Shown piece by piece: positions 17,164-26,869 of a stretch of 53,029 nt of DNA. The translations under genes were made by a program, and so were the position numbers. The first letter of the stretch is position 1. Every line of letters begins with the position of its first letter. The notes beneath the pieces are model-generated. The model worked only from the letters and a program-made list of their open reading frames with translations, was not told the DNA's origin and searched no databases. Location: contig JABJQG010000034.1 in the NCBI GenBank assembly GCA_018663505.1, positions 1 through 53,029 on the forward strand, in the 5' to 3' direction. The stretch is from Pseudobdellovibrionaceae bacterium. Lineage in GTDB: Bacteria; Bdellovibrionota; Bdellovibrionia; Bdellovibrionales; UBA1609.

Positions 17164-18705
17164 TTAGTGGTTGTGCCCAGCAGGCCTTTGGTTTTTCACA
17201 TCTTCATAGCCACCAAATAGTTGCGCCTGTGCATCTAACAGAAAATTCCCCTCAATGACTACTTGCTCATTTTCTACTAGGCCGTGTTTCACTTCAACGT
17301 AACCACCCGCTTCGTAGCCAGTTTGAATAAGCTTTGCTTGAAATTTCTTTTCAGACACTTTCGTCCAAACGACCTTTCTTTTACCGGTATCAATAATTGC
17401 CGTCCTTGGTATAACCAATGGCAGCCCCTCGAGGTCTGCACGTAAAGTGGCATCCGCAGCCATACCCGGCTTTAATTTTCCAGAACTATTAGGTATGGTG
17501 GTCCTAATTTTTAGTGTTCTTGATTTTGGATTTAATACTGGAGCAACAAAATCAATCTCACCTTTTAAAATCTCACCAGGCAAGGACGTGAATACCATAG
17601 ATACATTATGGCCAATTTTAACCAAAGCAGCGTCGTGTTCATAGACATCCATTTCTACCCAGACTCTTGAAAGATCTGAGAGTTGAAAAAAATTCTGCCC
17701 CTCTTTAAAATACTTACCTACAACCGCATTTCTTTTTCTCACAATGCCTGTAGTGGAGGAGTACACCACTATACTTCTAGGGACTTTGTCTTTTTTATAC
17801 CAAGCTTCATATTGAAATTTTTTGATCCCCCAAAGCTTTAGACGCTCCTGACTTTGAGAAAGCATCTCCTTAAAATCTTTGGACTTGGACTTAATATAAC
17901 TTTTTTTAGCAATTATATACTCCTCTCCAGTGGCAATAAGCTTAGGACTGTATAACTCAATAACAGGGTCTCCTTTTTTAATCAGGCTTCCCGTAGATTT
18001 TATATATACTTTTTCCACTCGCCCACCGAACCTTGCGGTGACATTACTTTCTTTTTCCTCTGATTGCAGCACTCGAGCAAGTAACCTAATTTCTTTACTC
18101 ATTTTTATTGTAGTTGCCGGAAAAAACGCTGGTCTAAAATGTTGCAACTGTGATTTTTTTAATTTGATATTTGCAATAACTTTGACAGCCTGGTTTTCGT
18201 TACCATCTTTTACCATAGGTGTGCCATCTAGTGGACAAACACTTTCTTTTTCGCTGGTAACATCTGGATAATTTTTGCATCGCCATAGGGTTTTAACTTC
18301 TGCAGCAACTTGCGTTGCTGACTGACTCTCCTCTTCTTCCTCATCCTCTTCCACCTCTACTTTTGTCAAATTCATATGACAAATGGGACATTTCCCAGAT
18401 TGACCTTCTCTGATTTGTGGGTGCATGGCACAGGTGTAGTAGCTACTGACTTCGCTCCCTTGTTGACCTAGCGGGCTTGGATGGTCCTTGTGCACGGAAT
18501 GACTATCTTCAGAGGCAGATTTTAGGTTGTCCATATTGTGACTTGAGTGATCATTTGCGGACCCCTTATCTTTAGAATTAGGCTTCGCCTCACTGGTTGT
18601 ACCCTCTTTCACAAGAGTGTCTTTTGATAAAAACTCCATAAATGGATTCTTATCACACCCCAATAGCATAGTTCCAAATGTAAATAAAATAAATAATTTA
18701 CTCAT
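17164..18705 (-). CDS. CusB-type periplasmic adaptor lipoprotein with two metal-binding motifs
   Basis: Membrane-fusion protein linking the RND pump to the outer-membrane channel. The ATG at 18705 follows GGAGAG and overlaps the preceding stop by 8 bp. The signal peptide ends in the lipobox TMLLGC (Cys17). Then a His-rich linker and two heavy-metal-binding motifs: YTCAMHP…GKCPICHMNL near 90-112, and LWRCKNYP…VCPLDGTPM near 140-165. Residues after 175 give the hairpin/lipoyl/barrel adaptor fold (VTARFGGRVEKVYIKS, then GKYFKEGQNFFQLSDLSRVWVEMDV). The C-terminus is His-rich (GHNH). Confidence 0.9.
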   Translation of the reverse strand: MSKLFILFTFGTMLLGCDKNPFMEFLSKDTLVKEGTTSEAKPNSKDKGSANDHSSHNMDNLKSASEDSHSVHKDHPSPLGQQGSEVSSYYTCAMHPQIREGQSGKCPICHMNLTKVEVEEDEEEEESQSATQVAAEVKTLWRCKNYPDVTSEKESVCPLDGTPMVKDGNENQAVKVIANIKLKKSQLQHFRPAFFPATTIKMSKEIRLLARVLQSEEKESNVTARFGGRVEKVYIKSTGSLIKKGDPVIELYSPKLIATGEEYIIAKKSYIKSKSKDFKEMLSQSQERLKLWGIKKFQYEAWYKKDKVPRSIVVYSSTTGIVRKRNAVVGKYFKEGQNFFQLSDLSRVWVEMDVYEHDAALVKIGHNVSMVFTSLPGEILKGEIDFVAPVLNPKSRTLKIRTTIPNSSGKLKPGMAADATLRADLEGLPLVIPRTAIIDTGKRKVVWTKVSEKKFQAKLIQTGYEAGGYVEVKHGLVENEQVVIEGNFLLDAQAQLFGGYEDVKNQRPAGHNH

Positions 18706-19921
18706 AAAGTTTCTCTCCAACTAAAAATTTGTAATTAACCTGCGCCTTAGCAAGGCTTGCAATTAACATAGCTTTCTTAACTAATAACTTTTGTAATTTT
18801 AATTCTGACTGTAACAATTCGACGTAACTGGAGCGCCCCAGGCGATAGGACTTGGTTGTAATTTCTCTTGAATTTTCAGCGAATTGTATGGTTTTGTTTT
18901 TTAAAATCCCTAGCTCTGCAGATATTTTTTCTACTTCGTAAATTATTTTTTCTTTTTTAGCATTTTTTGATTTTTTATAATCAGCTAAGGTCTTTATTAT
19001 TTCCAGCTTTTTAAACGTGGCCTGATCGTAAGCAGCATATTTGTTACTAGAAAATGGTAAAGGCATTGATATAGCGGCTGATAAAAAATCTCCTTGATCA
19101 TCTATATTTGCTCTCTTAGTGTACCCTAGAGACACTGTTATGTCGGGAATATACGCTAATTTTCGAGCGGTGAGAAAGCTTTCACTAGCTCGTTGTTTTG
19201 ACATTAGAGCTAGCTCCCTCACATCTTGTATTTTTTTCTTGGCAACTAACATTCCCCATGGAACCGAAGCTAAATTCACATTGCCTTTCATTCCTAATAA
19301 ATAATTAAGCGAGGTAAATTGTTGTTTAAGTTCAAACTTTTTGTTACTTAAGCTGGCTTCCACCTCTGATTTTCTGATTTGGATATCTAATAATGCTTGT
19401 TGAGAAATCTTACCATTTGCATATAACTTTTTAGATACTTTGAGGGTGTTTTTTATCCAACTGAGATTTTCTTTATATATGAATATTTGTTTATCTATTT
19501 TTTTGCTCTCAATAAGTGCCCACCAAAGCCTTTGTAAAAGCTCCTGTTTTTTTAACTGAGAACTATAATTCAAAGCTACACCCAACTGAGAGTAAGCATT
19601 TTTAATATTTCTATATTTTGATGAAAGTGCTATTTTTTGGGAAACTGAAAACTCAAGTCCTGTCATTGGCGTTTTGTCATTTGCTAAAGAATCTTTGGGA
19701 TAATTTTTTGCTGCTATCTTTAACATGGGATCTCCCCAGGACCCTTTAATTTCCCCTTGTTCCCTAAGGGCTAAAGCTTTATTTTTTATAAGTTCAACAG
19801 CGTCATGTTTTTTTATAACCTCTACTGCCTCATTAAAAGTATAGGCTTGAACCATGGAGGAAAAAACAGCAACAAATATAAGTATATAAATTTTCTTAGT
19901 AGTTATATAATTAGACATCAT
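18698..19921 (-). CDS. TolC/CusC-type outer-membrane efflux channel
   Basis: 407 residues with a signal peptide (FVAVFSSMVQA) followed by YTFNEAVEVIKKHDAVEL, the usual start of outer-membrane factor domains. Long amphipathic coiled helices occur around 130-190 and 310-390, including YRLGRSSYVELLQSELKLQ, the family's second-repeat motif. It is somewhat shorter than E. coli CusC. Its ATGATG start overlaps the stop of the haem-binding gene by 4 bp, and its end overlaps the adaptor gene. Confidence 0.85.
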   Translation of the reverse strand: MMSNYITTKKIYILIFVAVFSSMVQAYTFNEAVEVIKKHDAVELIKNKALALREQGEIKGSWGDPMLKIAAKNYPKDSLANDKTPMTGLEFSVSQKIALSSKYRNIKNAYSQLGVALNYSSQLKKQELLQRLWWALIESKKIDKQIFIYKENLSWIKNTLKVSKKLYANGKISQQALLDIQIRKSEVEASLSNKKFELKQQFTSLNYLLGMKGNVNLASVPWGMLVAKKKIQDVRELALMSKQRASESFLTARKLAYIPDITVSLGYTKRANIDDQGDFLSAAISMPLPFSSNKYAAYDQATFKKLEIIKTLADYKKSKNAKKEKIIYEVEKISAELGILKNKTIQFAENSREITTKSYRLGRSSYVELLQSELKLQKLLVKKAMLIASLAKAQVNYKFLVGEKLYE

Positions 19922-20430
19922 TTTAACCTCTCCAAAGAATTATTAACCCATTCTGCAACAGCCTGCTTCTCTTTAAGTCTAAGCTTAGAGTCGGCATGCA
20001 TAAGACGATACGTTAATGGTGGCATTTCCCCACCTAAAACAGTTTTTTTAATACTCACAAGATCTTCTAATGGAGAGTCATGACTTACAAATGGAAAGTC
20101 TTTAGAGAAGTCGAGGTGTTTTTTGGCTTCAAAGATTTTATGGTCAATAAACTGTTGAACACCAGGAATACTATAATACCAAGGATGCACCGTCTTATCT
20201 GAATGACAGTCATAACAAGCTTTCAGAAATAGGGGTTTTACATTTTGCATATAAGAGGTATTAATTTGGCCATATATATTCAGTAGCCTTTGTTTTTCAT
20301 TTAAGGACTGGCTCTGATCCGCTTCATGATGAGTTTTAATTTCGCTTACATTCGCATGTTTCTTATCCCCATGAGCAAGAGCTCTGGCTCCAGAGATAAC
20401 AAACACTAATATAATCATTAAATTCATCAT
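19918..20430 (-). CDS. Periplasmic haem-binding domain protein (Haem_bd type)
   Basis: 170 residues with an N-terminal signal peptide (VFVISGARALAHG) and a short His-rich segment. One c-type haem motif is present in FLKACYDCHSDKTVHPWYY. With the downstream GGEMPPLTYRLMHADSKL (Met and His candidates) and EKQAVAEWVNNSL, it matches the haem-binding domain family (PF14376-like). First gene of the metal-efflux operon, overlapping the outer-membrane factor by 4 bp. A redox or sensing role in copper handling is plausible but inferred. Confidence 0.8.
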   Translation of the reverse strand: MMNLMIILVFVISGARALAHGDKKHANVSEIKTHHEADQSQSLNEKQRLLNIYGQINTSYMQNVKPLFLKACYDCHSDKTVHPWYYSIPGVQQFIDHKIFEAKKHLDFSKDFPFVSHDSPLEDLVSIKKTVLGGEMPPLTYRLMHADSKLRLKEKQAVAEWVNNSLERLK

Positions 20431-20738
20431 TAAACCTTCAAATCGTATTTATAGTTATTACGATAATGGCGTATAATTTGTGACAATTTTATTCTTTTCC
20501 TTAATAGCGCACATAATAGTTAAATATAAAAATAACTATTAACATTAATTTTCTGACAGATGCCTACAAATTCAATGAGATATTATACACTTATGTGTGT
20601 TAGTTGATCTGATGGCTAAAGCACGCAATTAATTTGTCACAAACAGCCCCTTTCCATCGTTATATGTAAAGAGAGGCCTAAATCATTTTTTAAGAATTGA
20701 TTTACGAATAGAATAGAAATTTAAAGTGAGTTTATATC
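20431..20738. promoter_or_regulatory. Divergent control region of the metal-efflux operon
   Basis: 308 bp without a gene between divergent transcripts. It contains a perfect 9-bp inverted repeat (TAATAGTTA 20514-20522, TAACTATTA 20533-20541, 10-bp spacer). AATTTGTGACAA (20475-20486) recurs as AATTTGTCACAA (20631-20642); the nine-base core TTGTSACAA is its own reverse complement apart from the centre. Both are candidate operators. No standard CueR-type site was recognised. Confidence 0.45.
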
Positions 20739-21287
20739 ATGAAAAACAAGCGAACTAAGCTACAGTTAAATGAAGATTTCGATGATTTTCTTCATAATAA
20801 CCACATTAAAACTCCCAACTCTCTGAGCAGTCTCATACTCAAGTCCATTCAATCACATACCTCGCCAAGCCATAGTGTTGTTTTTATTAAGCTCCTTGGC
20901 ATTCAATGTTTTATTGGCATTATTAGCCTTGCTTTTTGCCCCCAATTTAATTTAAGTCTAACAAATAATTATGAGGTCTTCCACTATCTGCACCACACCT
21001 TTGGAGCGAATGTTTGCATGGCTATTTGTGGCTCTATTTTTGTGGGCTCAGGAGCTGTGTTTGCCTCGTATATACTTAGAATGAATGAGGTTAATTTAAT
21101 TTATCAAAATAAATATCTCTATTACCTAACTGTCTCTCTAATCGCTGTCTCACTTTTTTCATTTATTGGAACAGATCTTTATTTTAAGCTCGCTATTTTC
21201 TGGATTGCTGGTGCCAGCCTATCAGGAGCCTTTTTATTAAAATTCAACAGGCTCGTTCGCATACAGTTCACCGCCCATTATCTTTAA
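20739..21287 (+). CDS. Inner-membrane protein of unknown function, four predicted helices
   Basis: 182 residues: a charged N-terminal cytoplasmic part of about 48 residues (LQLNEDFDDFLHNNHIK), then four hydrophobic helices around 50-68, 88-110, 128-146 and 150-168. The layout resembles membrane anti-sigma factors or small sensors, but there is no zinc-binding anti-sigma motif. It is divergent from the efflux operon across a shared control region, so a link with metal stress is possible. Confidence 0.6.
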   Translation: MKNKRTKLQLNEDFDDFLHNNHIKTPNSLSSLILKSIQSHTSPSHSVVFIKLLGIQCFIGIISLAFCPQFNLSLTNNYEVFHYLHHTFGANVCMAICGSIFVGSGAVFASYILRMNEVNLIYQNKYLYYLTVSLIAVSLFSFIGTDLYFKLAIFWIAGASLSGAFLLKFNRLVRIQFTAHYL

Positions 21288-21307
21288 ATGGGCCGAACTA
21301 AATTCAT

Positions 21308-21733
21308 TTATTTCTTTTGAATAGATAAGATATAATTACTTATATCTAGTGATTCCTTGGTGGAAATCAAATCTTTCCACTTGGGCATTTCTTTGCTGCG
21401 ACCTTCATTGATTTGAAACACAACATAGTGGTTTGAGTAATCTTTAGAAAATGTTGTTAGATTTCCAGGTTTAATTTTTAATTTTTCAGCCTGAGGACCA
21501 TCTCCTGTCCCGTTACTTCCATGACATTTTTCACAATGCATAGTAAAAAGCTTTTTACCTCGTGTCACAGAGCCTGCATCTTGTTCATAAACTTTGGTTG
21601 GCCTTGGACCAGAAAATACCGTCCAACCATGTCGAGTGCCGTCTGAGTTTCTAAAACTTCCTTCTTTAGTCTTTAACGACTCACATGATAATATAAAAAG
21701 ACCACTTAAAACCAGTATTATTAGATTCTTCAC
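21308..21733 (-). CDS. Monohaem cytochrome c lipoprotein
   Basis: 141 residues starting at GTG 21733 with AAGGAG seven bases before. Lipobox FILSC gives a membrane-anchored protein. The cytochrome c core has the CxxCH haem motif in FTMHCEKCHGSNGTGDGP and a distal Met candidate in GRSKEMPKWKDL. The end, LDISNYILSIQ, is the typical C-terminal helix. It may pass electrons to a terminal oxidase or to the peroxidase further on (26870-28210). Transcribed in the same direction as cti, 168 bp downstream of it. Confidence 0.88.
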   Translation of the reverse strand: MKNLIILVLSGLFILSCESLKTKEGSFRNSDGTRHGWTVFSGPRPTKVYEQDAGSVTRGKKLFTMHCEKCHGSNGTGDGPQAEKLKIKPGNLTTFSKDYSNHYVVFQINEGRSKEMPKWKDLISTKESLDISNYILSIQKK

Positions 21734-21901
21734 TCACACACTCCTTAAATCGTAAGTTTATTTAACTAATTATATTTCAATATGTCACTGATTAGAATCA
21801 TAACACCAATCACCATGCTCACATTAAAGGCTAAACCCATGGAGTCCCCATTTCAAACCTAAATTCTTATGAATCTATGTTGTGAAATGCATCATCCAAT
21901 T

Positions 21902-24721
21902 CTAATATGAGTCCGACTCAAGATCCACTCCAAGATCCTGATCTTGAAGCGCTTTAAAATCATCTACAAACTTATAGTTGATTCCATAACGGTTTAAATC
22001 TAAGTAAGCCGCTGTCACAGGGTCTTCATTTTTCATCACTTCTGTGAGGCGATCATAAGACTTCCAAAATTCATTGTCTGTACGCGCCCGCGCCCTACCG
22101 TAAGTAGCAACAAGATCTGAGTATTGCTTTTCTGTAGTCATATTTTTTAAGCCAGTAATAAACCCTTGCATTTTGGCTAAAGTCGTATGGAAAATCATAT
22201 TTGGGTAAGAACCAAGTACGCCTTTATAAAAGTACACACTGTCTTCGTCTATATTTCGTCGATCATTCTCAGAGGATATCCAAGCCACATTATAGTGCTC
22301 TTTCTGTCGTGTCATAGTATAAATTTTAGCTTTACCATTTGGCAGTTCAACGACAATACTCGCCAAACTTGGCATAAACTGCACATACGGAGCCTGCTTT
22401 TTTCGGAGTGAGGCAACTTTTTGTAACTGGGCCTCAAGCTGTGCAATGCGCTGAATAGGCTTTACAACTTGTTTAGATAAATTATAGTGAACAGATTTAT
22501 CTAAGTTAATATTATCTTTATAATTACTTGCCAGCCTAGTCTTTAACTTAGCAGCAAACTCTGCCCGTATTTTTTTGAAATAAATATCTTTTTCTTCTTG
22601 AGATTCCATTTCCCCTAGGCTCACATCAGCTAGTACTGTGGCATAGTCATCCCCATTTTCAATTTCCATCCCCACCAAAGGGTATCGTCTCTCAACTTTT
22701 GACTTTTCACCATAAATCTTTTTTGAAATTTTACCTAGTTTATGACTTGTCTCTACATACCAAGAGTCGCGCATAGGCTGACGCACTTGTTTAGGTAAAA
22801 ACCTTAAGTAGTTTTCTTCCGCCTCCATTTTAATCATGGACATATATATGCGGCTAGAAAGGTGGTGCTTTGCATCTCCAAAGGGTTCAAACCCGGCAAC
22901 GAGTGTATAATACAATCTCTCAAATAACGAGTAGTCCAAAACAAAAACTGTCTTGGAGGTTCCACCAACCATACCCTTTACAACACTGGCTGAGTCATAG
23001 TTTCTTAAAACCGTGAGACTTGAAGATGTGTTCGCGCCTCCCACTTCATTTGCTCCTATACCCGTCCATATGTCCTCAACAGAGTATTCTTTTTTTCTTT
23101 TCGCTTTCTCTTCTCTAAAATCCTGCCAATGCCATCGACGAAACTTACCTTTATACAGGCCCTCAATAATTGATAAACTAGAGCCAGCACTTGCCGGCTG
23201 ATCTAAAAGTAGAGCTACTTCACCTAGTTTTTTCTTGTTTAATGTACCCATATAATCTGAGCTTGGCTTCACAAAAAATGTGTAAAATTGCTCGTCAATA
23301 GAGTTCACAGCCGTGTTCCCCTTACACACAGGTCCTCGAATAAATGTCATCACATGGTATTGAGCATCGTCCAAAAGGTATTGGTAACGTGCTTTCACGG
23401 GGATATCCTTAAAAACTATAAATGGGTTTGATGCAATATCATCTAGGCGTGATCGTTCTTCATCAAAATCTTTAGAAACTTCCCAGTTTCCCGCAGCGCC
23501 TCTAAAAAATAAGTCTTTCACACGCTCTATTTTATTGAGATCCATTAATAATGTGATATGTGTCTTATGCACCAAGGTAGATGTAATTTTCTCAAAACAA
23601 TAGTTACCTTTATTCTTAGAAATCTCCATCATCAGCCGACCTGTTTTTGGATTTTTACGAAATGAGGTTTTACTCCCTGCTAGTGAATTCCAAGGTCGGC
23701 GCAAGTTCACTGGGTCAATTTCTTTGTCGCAAGTATTATAACTTCGAACTAATTTATAAAAATCCTTAGTACCGTTATCTTTATCAAAATATACATGTGC
23801 ATAAAAAAGATGTTCAAATAAATATCGGCTCACTAGTCTTTGTTTTTTAGCCTGCATGGAGCGCTCTGATTTACCCGAGTTCAGGAATTCCTCCCATTTC
23901 TCCAGAACTAATTTATCCTCTTCCTGAGGCACACGTTTCTGTTTTAATTCTACCTTTGAAGGCATGGGTGCACCAGCTTGTTCCCAAAGCTCAATGGTTT
24001 TTATTTTGTCATCACTAATAGGTGGTAGACCATAGGGCATACCTGACGGGGTTTTATCTGCATATAATCTTGTACTCAAGTGCTTCTCTAATTCTGGTTT
24101 ATCAACCGGACATTGCCTAGAATACTCAGCTTGATACTCCTTAAAAGCATACATACTTTTCCCATCAACAATGGGACCAGGATTTTCTTTTCTGTTGTTC
24201 ACAAGCAGAGATAAAAAACTATTTTCTTGGGCAGGTCCTCCGTTGTCAATTACTGAGGTAAACCCTTTTTCTCTCCATTTCTCTACTGATGTGGCGTCAG
24301 TATAAAGCCTTGTAGGCTCAATATAAAATAATCGTTTGGAATTAAAAACCACACGCTTACCACCTAAAACAGTACGACCGACATTAGTTACTTTTTTAAG
24401 TATACTTGAATCTTCTCCAGATCCATCCATATGGTCTGCCCATTTATAAGCATTATTCCATAAAGAATCTTCTTTAAAGGGAGTGATTAAACCTCTCATC
24501 AACCCTTCTGGTGATGTGAGCTTTAACTGGCATGGAGAATTGTAGCAACTGTGACATTGTATACACCGTTTATCAAATATTTTCTGTATTTCAGAGTACT
24601 TAACCTTTTGCTTTATCTCTGCCTCTGAGTGGCTTTGGGCATTCAAAGAAAAAGAACTGAGCACAAGTAAAGTAAATAGTAAGAAACTCTTAATTTGATG
24701 AGAAAATTTAATTTGTAGCAT
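21902..24721 (-). CDS. cti: Fatty acid cis/trans isomerase
   Basis: A 939-residue periplasmic haem enzyme of the Cti family, which converts cis- to trans-unsaturated fatty acids in membrane phospholipids and so stiffens the membrane under solvent or heat stress. Evidence: signal peptide (LVLSSFSLNAQS); a haem c motif with the family pattern RCIQCHSCYNSPCQLKLTS at residues 52-70, followed by EGLMRG; and full length close to known Cti proteins (about 760-900). Other family-like segments are PFGDAKHHLSSR and AGFEPFG. Such enzymes are known mainly from Pseudomonas and Vibrio. Confidence 0.88.
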   Translation of the reverse strand: MLQIKFSHQIKSFLLFTLLVLSSFSLNAQSHSEAEIKQKVKYSEIQKIFDKRCIQCHSCYNSPCQLKLTSPEGLMRGLITPFKEDSLWNNAYKWADHMDGSGEDSSILKKVTNVGRTVLGGKRVVFNSKRLFYIEPTRLYTDATSVEKWREKGFTSVIDNGGPAQENSFLSLLVNNRKENPGPIVDGKSMYAFKEYQAEYSRQCPVDKPELEKHLSTRLYADKTPSGMPYGLPPISDDKIKTIELWEQAGAPMPSKVELKQKRVPQEEDKLVLEKWEEFLNSGKSERSMQAKKQRLVSRYLFEHLFYAHVYFDKDNGTKDFYKLVRSYNTCDKEIDPVNLRRPWNSLAGSKTSFRKNPKTGRLMMEISKNKGNYCFEKITSTLVHKTHITLLMDLNKIERVKDLFFRGAAGNWEVSKDFDEERSRLDDIASNPFIVFKDIPVKARYQYLLDDAQYHVMTFIRGPVCKGNTAVNSIDEQFYTFFVKPSSDYMGTLNKKKLGEVALLLDQPASAGSSLSIIEGLYKGKFRRWHWQDFREEKAKRKKEYSVEDIWTGIGANEVGGANTSSSLTVLRNYDSASVVKGMVGGTSKTVFVLDYSLFERLYYTLVAGFEPFGDAKHHLSSRIYMSMIKMEAEENYLRFLPKQVRQPMRDSWYVETSHKLGKISKKIYGEKSKVERRYPLVGMEIENGDDYATVLADVSLGEMESQEEKDIYFKKIRAEFAAKLKTRLASNYKDNINLDKSVHYNLSKQVVKPIQRIAQLEAQLQKVASLRKKQAPYVQFMPSLASIVVELPNGKAKIYTMTRQKEHYNVAWISSENDRRNIDEDSVYFYKGVLGSYPNMIFHTTLAKMQGFITGLKNMTTEKQYSDLVATYGRARARTDNEFWKSYDRLTEVMKNEDPVTAAYLDLNRYGINYKFVDDFKALQDQDLGVDLESDSY

Positions 24722-24904
24722 AGATTACAATCCTCTTAAATTTATTTTTATTAGGGCAAGCTGAGCCATAATAATTTCTATTAATACGAACTGTTTTTTT
24801 AACACATTATGCTGAGTTCACTTTCTTTCTGAGAGGAGATTGTAAAATTTTTACGCCATAGTGAAGCTTGACCTCTACAAAGGGCTTTAATAGGCTTCTA
24901 TATT

Positions 24905-25855
24905 ATGAAAAACTTATGTATTTTATTCCTAAGTCTTATAGTTGGTATAGTTCCTGTAACACACGCCAGTGAGCTAATCCGCGCCTCTGAAGATCCCTTT
25001 GTTCAACAGCTAAAAAACAGACATCCAAATGCTAAAATTAAATATGTAAGCATGAATGAGTATAATCAAGTGATGAAGTCTCATCAACCAAAAGATACTT
25101 CCACTAAACCCCTCAAACCCAAAAATAAAAAAAATTATGTTACAGGCTCAGATCGCTGCTTCTCCGTTATGAACAAAAAAAACAACAAGACATACCCTAA
25201 AGAAAAAAACACTCCACATAACAACAAAGGCCCTAACTTTGGCGGCACTATGAACTACAGTTCCAGTAGCAACAAAGATGCCCTTGTTGTTGTTGCCGTA
25301 ATCGGCGTGGTGGCTGTTGCCGCCCTTGTTGTCTATGCAGGACAATTTGTTTACGAGTCTATAAATGATAATTTTAAATGCCAGGCCTGGCAAGAACTGG
25401 GATTTCGTTATTCAAACATTACTGACTCAACAGAAACCCAGTTTAGAAATGGTAATTTTAAGGGAATTTTTTACTCAAACACACATTACATCCCCATAGG
25501 AACAATGGGGCTTAATGTGGAGCTTGGAACTTTTAATTTAAACTTAGAGACTCAAGATAACTTTAATACCAACACATATAGCGGCTCCTACCTTATGCTA
25601 GGTCCGTCATTTACATTCCCCTTATCCACCAACCAATTTTTTAATCTAGAACTACTGGGGGGCACTGCTAGCACGGATGATATTGGCTTATTGAGCACTT
25701 TAAGGGCGGGCTACAATGTTGTGATATCAGATACAGTTTCCCTAAATTTAAGCCTTGGTGCTGCATATATTAAAGTTAAAGGTCTCGAGGGTTACTTAGG
25801 CCATGCTGATGATCTTAATTACCTATCTGGCTTTCAATTCTCTTTTAGATATTGA
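24905..25855 (+). CDS. Exported protein with C-terminal beta-barrel-like domain
   Basis: 316 residues of unknown family. The signal peptide ends VTHASE. It is followed by a basic Lys/Asn-rich stretch (PKNKKNYVTG, KKNNKTYPKEKN) and a hydrophobic helix near 126-150 (VVVAVIGVVAVAALVVYAGQF). The last 150 residues show alternating strands (GTMGLNVELGTFNLNLE, SLNLSLGAAYIKVKG) and end FQFSFRY, an outer-membrane C-terminal signature. A helix between signal and barrel is odd; the protein may span both membranes or the helix may be buried. Confidence 0.6.
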   Translation: MKNLCILFLSLIVGIVPVTHASELIRASEDPFVQQLKNRHPNAKIKYVSMNEYNQVMKSHQPKDTSTKPLKPKNKKNYVTGSDRCFSVMNKKNNKTYPKEKNTPHNNKGPNFGGTMNYSSSSNKDALVVVAVIGVVAVAALVVYAGQFVYESINDNFKCQAWQELGFRYSNITDSTETQFRNGNFKGIFYSNTHYIPIGTMGLNVELGTFNLNLETQDNFNTNTYSGSYLMLGPSFTFPLSTNQFFNLELLGGTASTDDIGLLSTLRAGYNVVISDTVSLNLSLGAAYIKVKGLEGYLGHADDLNYLSGFQFSFRY

Positions 25856-25875
25856 AGCCTAATGCTTCGCTTCAA
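25852..25875. terminator. Hairpin overlapping the stop codon
   Basis: TTGAAGC (25852-25858) and GCTTCAA (25869-25875) are complementary, and GAAGC/GCTTC inside gives an alternative stem. The structure spans the TGA stop of the preceding gene. No T-run follows, so intrinsic termination is only possible. Confidence 0.35.
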
Positions 25876-25965
25876 AAAGAGTCTCGATAAAACTTATCTT
25901 AATGTATTATATTCATTTATTTTTTTGTGTTTTATTCTTGAAAAGTATTATGTTACAAATTCTTC

Positions 25966-26619
25966 ATGTCTTTAAGTGTTATAGCCACTCCAATTGGTAA
26001 CCTAGGTGATATTTCTTATCGCTCAGTTGAGATTTTAAAAGCTGCAGATTTAATAATTGGCGAAGAACGTAAAGTGGTATCAAAGCTGATTAAGCACTTA
26101 AGTTTAGGTAGAAAAGAGATTGAACTACTTAACGAGCATTCGGACCAAGAAGATTTGGATTTTTTACTTAACGAATGTAGAATTAAAACTATCGCTTTAG
26201 TGTCTGATTGTGGCACACCAGGTTTTTGCGATCCCGGGGCACTATTAGTAAAGGCATGTAGAAAAGCCGGAATTAAAATTGATATTTTACCTGGAGCTTC
26301 TAGTTTAATGAGCTTTTTAAGTGGATGTGGAGAACGACTGGATCAGTTTTTCTTCCGAGGATTTATCCCTGCAAAAAACGAACTCCGACTTATTGAATTG
26401 CAAAAGTTGAAAAAAATTAATGAACCCATAATTCTAATGGACACCCCTTATCGTCTTACCAAAACTCTAGAAGACTTATGTGCTCATTTTCCTAGTAAAA
26501 AAATAATAATTGCCACAGATCTAACTAAAGAAGCCGAAGTGTTTGCCCAAGGTAGCCCGAAGCAACTTCTCTCTCAATTTAAAGGGCAAAAATTAGAATT
26601 TATTCTAGCTATATTATAA
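25966..26619 (+). CDS. RsmI-like tetrapyrrole-fold methyltransferase, short form
   Basis: 217 residues with the RsmI pattern: VIATPIGNLGDISYRSVEIL, LVSDCGTPGFCDPGALLV, ILPGASSLMSFLSGCG, FFFRGFIPAKN and IILMDTPYRLTKTLEDL. RsmI 2'-O-methylates C1402 of 16S rRNA using SAM. This protein is about 70 residues shorter than E. coli RsmI and lacks the C-terminal helical extension. GTP-D/A is replaced by SDCGTPGFCDPG. It may be a functional short RsmI or a paralogue with another substrate. Confidence 0.75.
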   Translation: MSLSVIATPIGNLGDISYRSVEILKAADLIIGEERKVVSKLIKHLSLGRKEIELLNEHSDQEDLDFLLNECRIKTIALVSDCGTPGFCDPGALLVKACRKAGIKIDILPGASSLMSFLSGCGERLDQFFFRGFIPAKNELRLIELQKLKKINEPIILMDTPYRLTKTLEDLCAHFPSKKIIIATDLTKEAEVFAQGSPKQLLSQFKGQKLEFILAIL

Positions 26620-26869
26620 AGGCGTTGAACCTCTCTTTTAGGTATTAAGAGTCCTTGCCGCTTATTGTTATAGTTTCAGCGTTGCATCCCTTTAAAGCCA
26701 CTCCATTAAGATTTCAAATAAATTTACTGATTTGTATCAGTTTTTATATGGGCTGAGTGAAAAAAATTCGTTACTTAGCTTGTTTTGCTAGTCTTTGTTT
26801 GAAGCCAGTGATATTTTTTTTGTAGGGATTTATTTATAAGATTAAATATAAGTAATTAAGGGGGAATTA

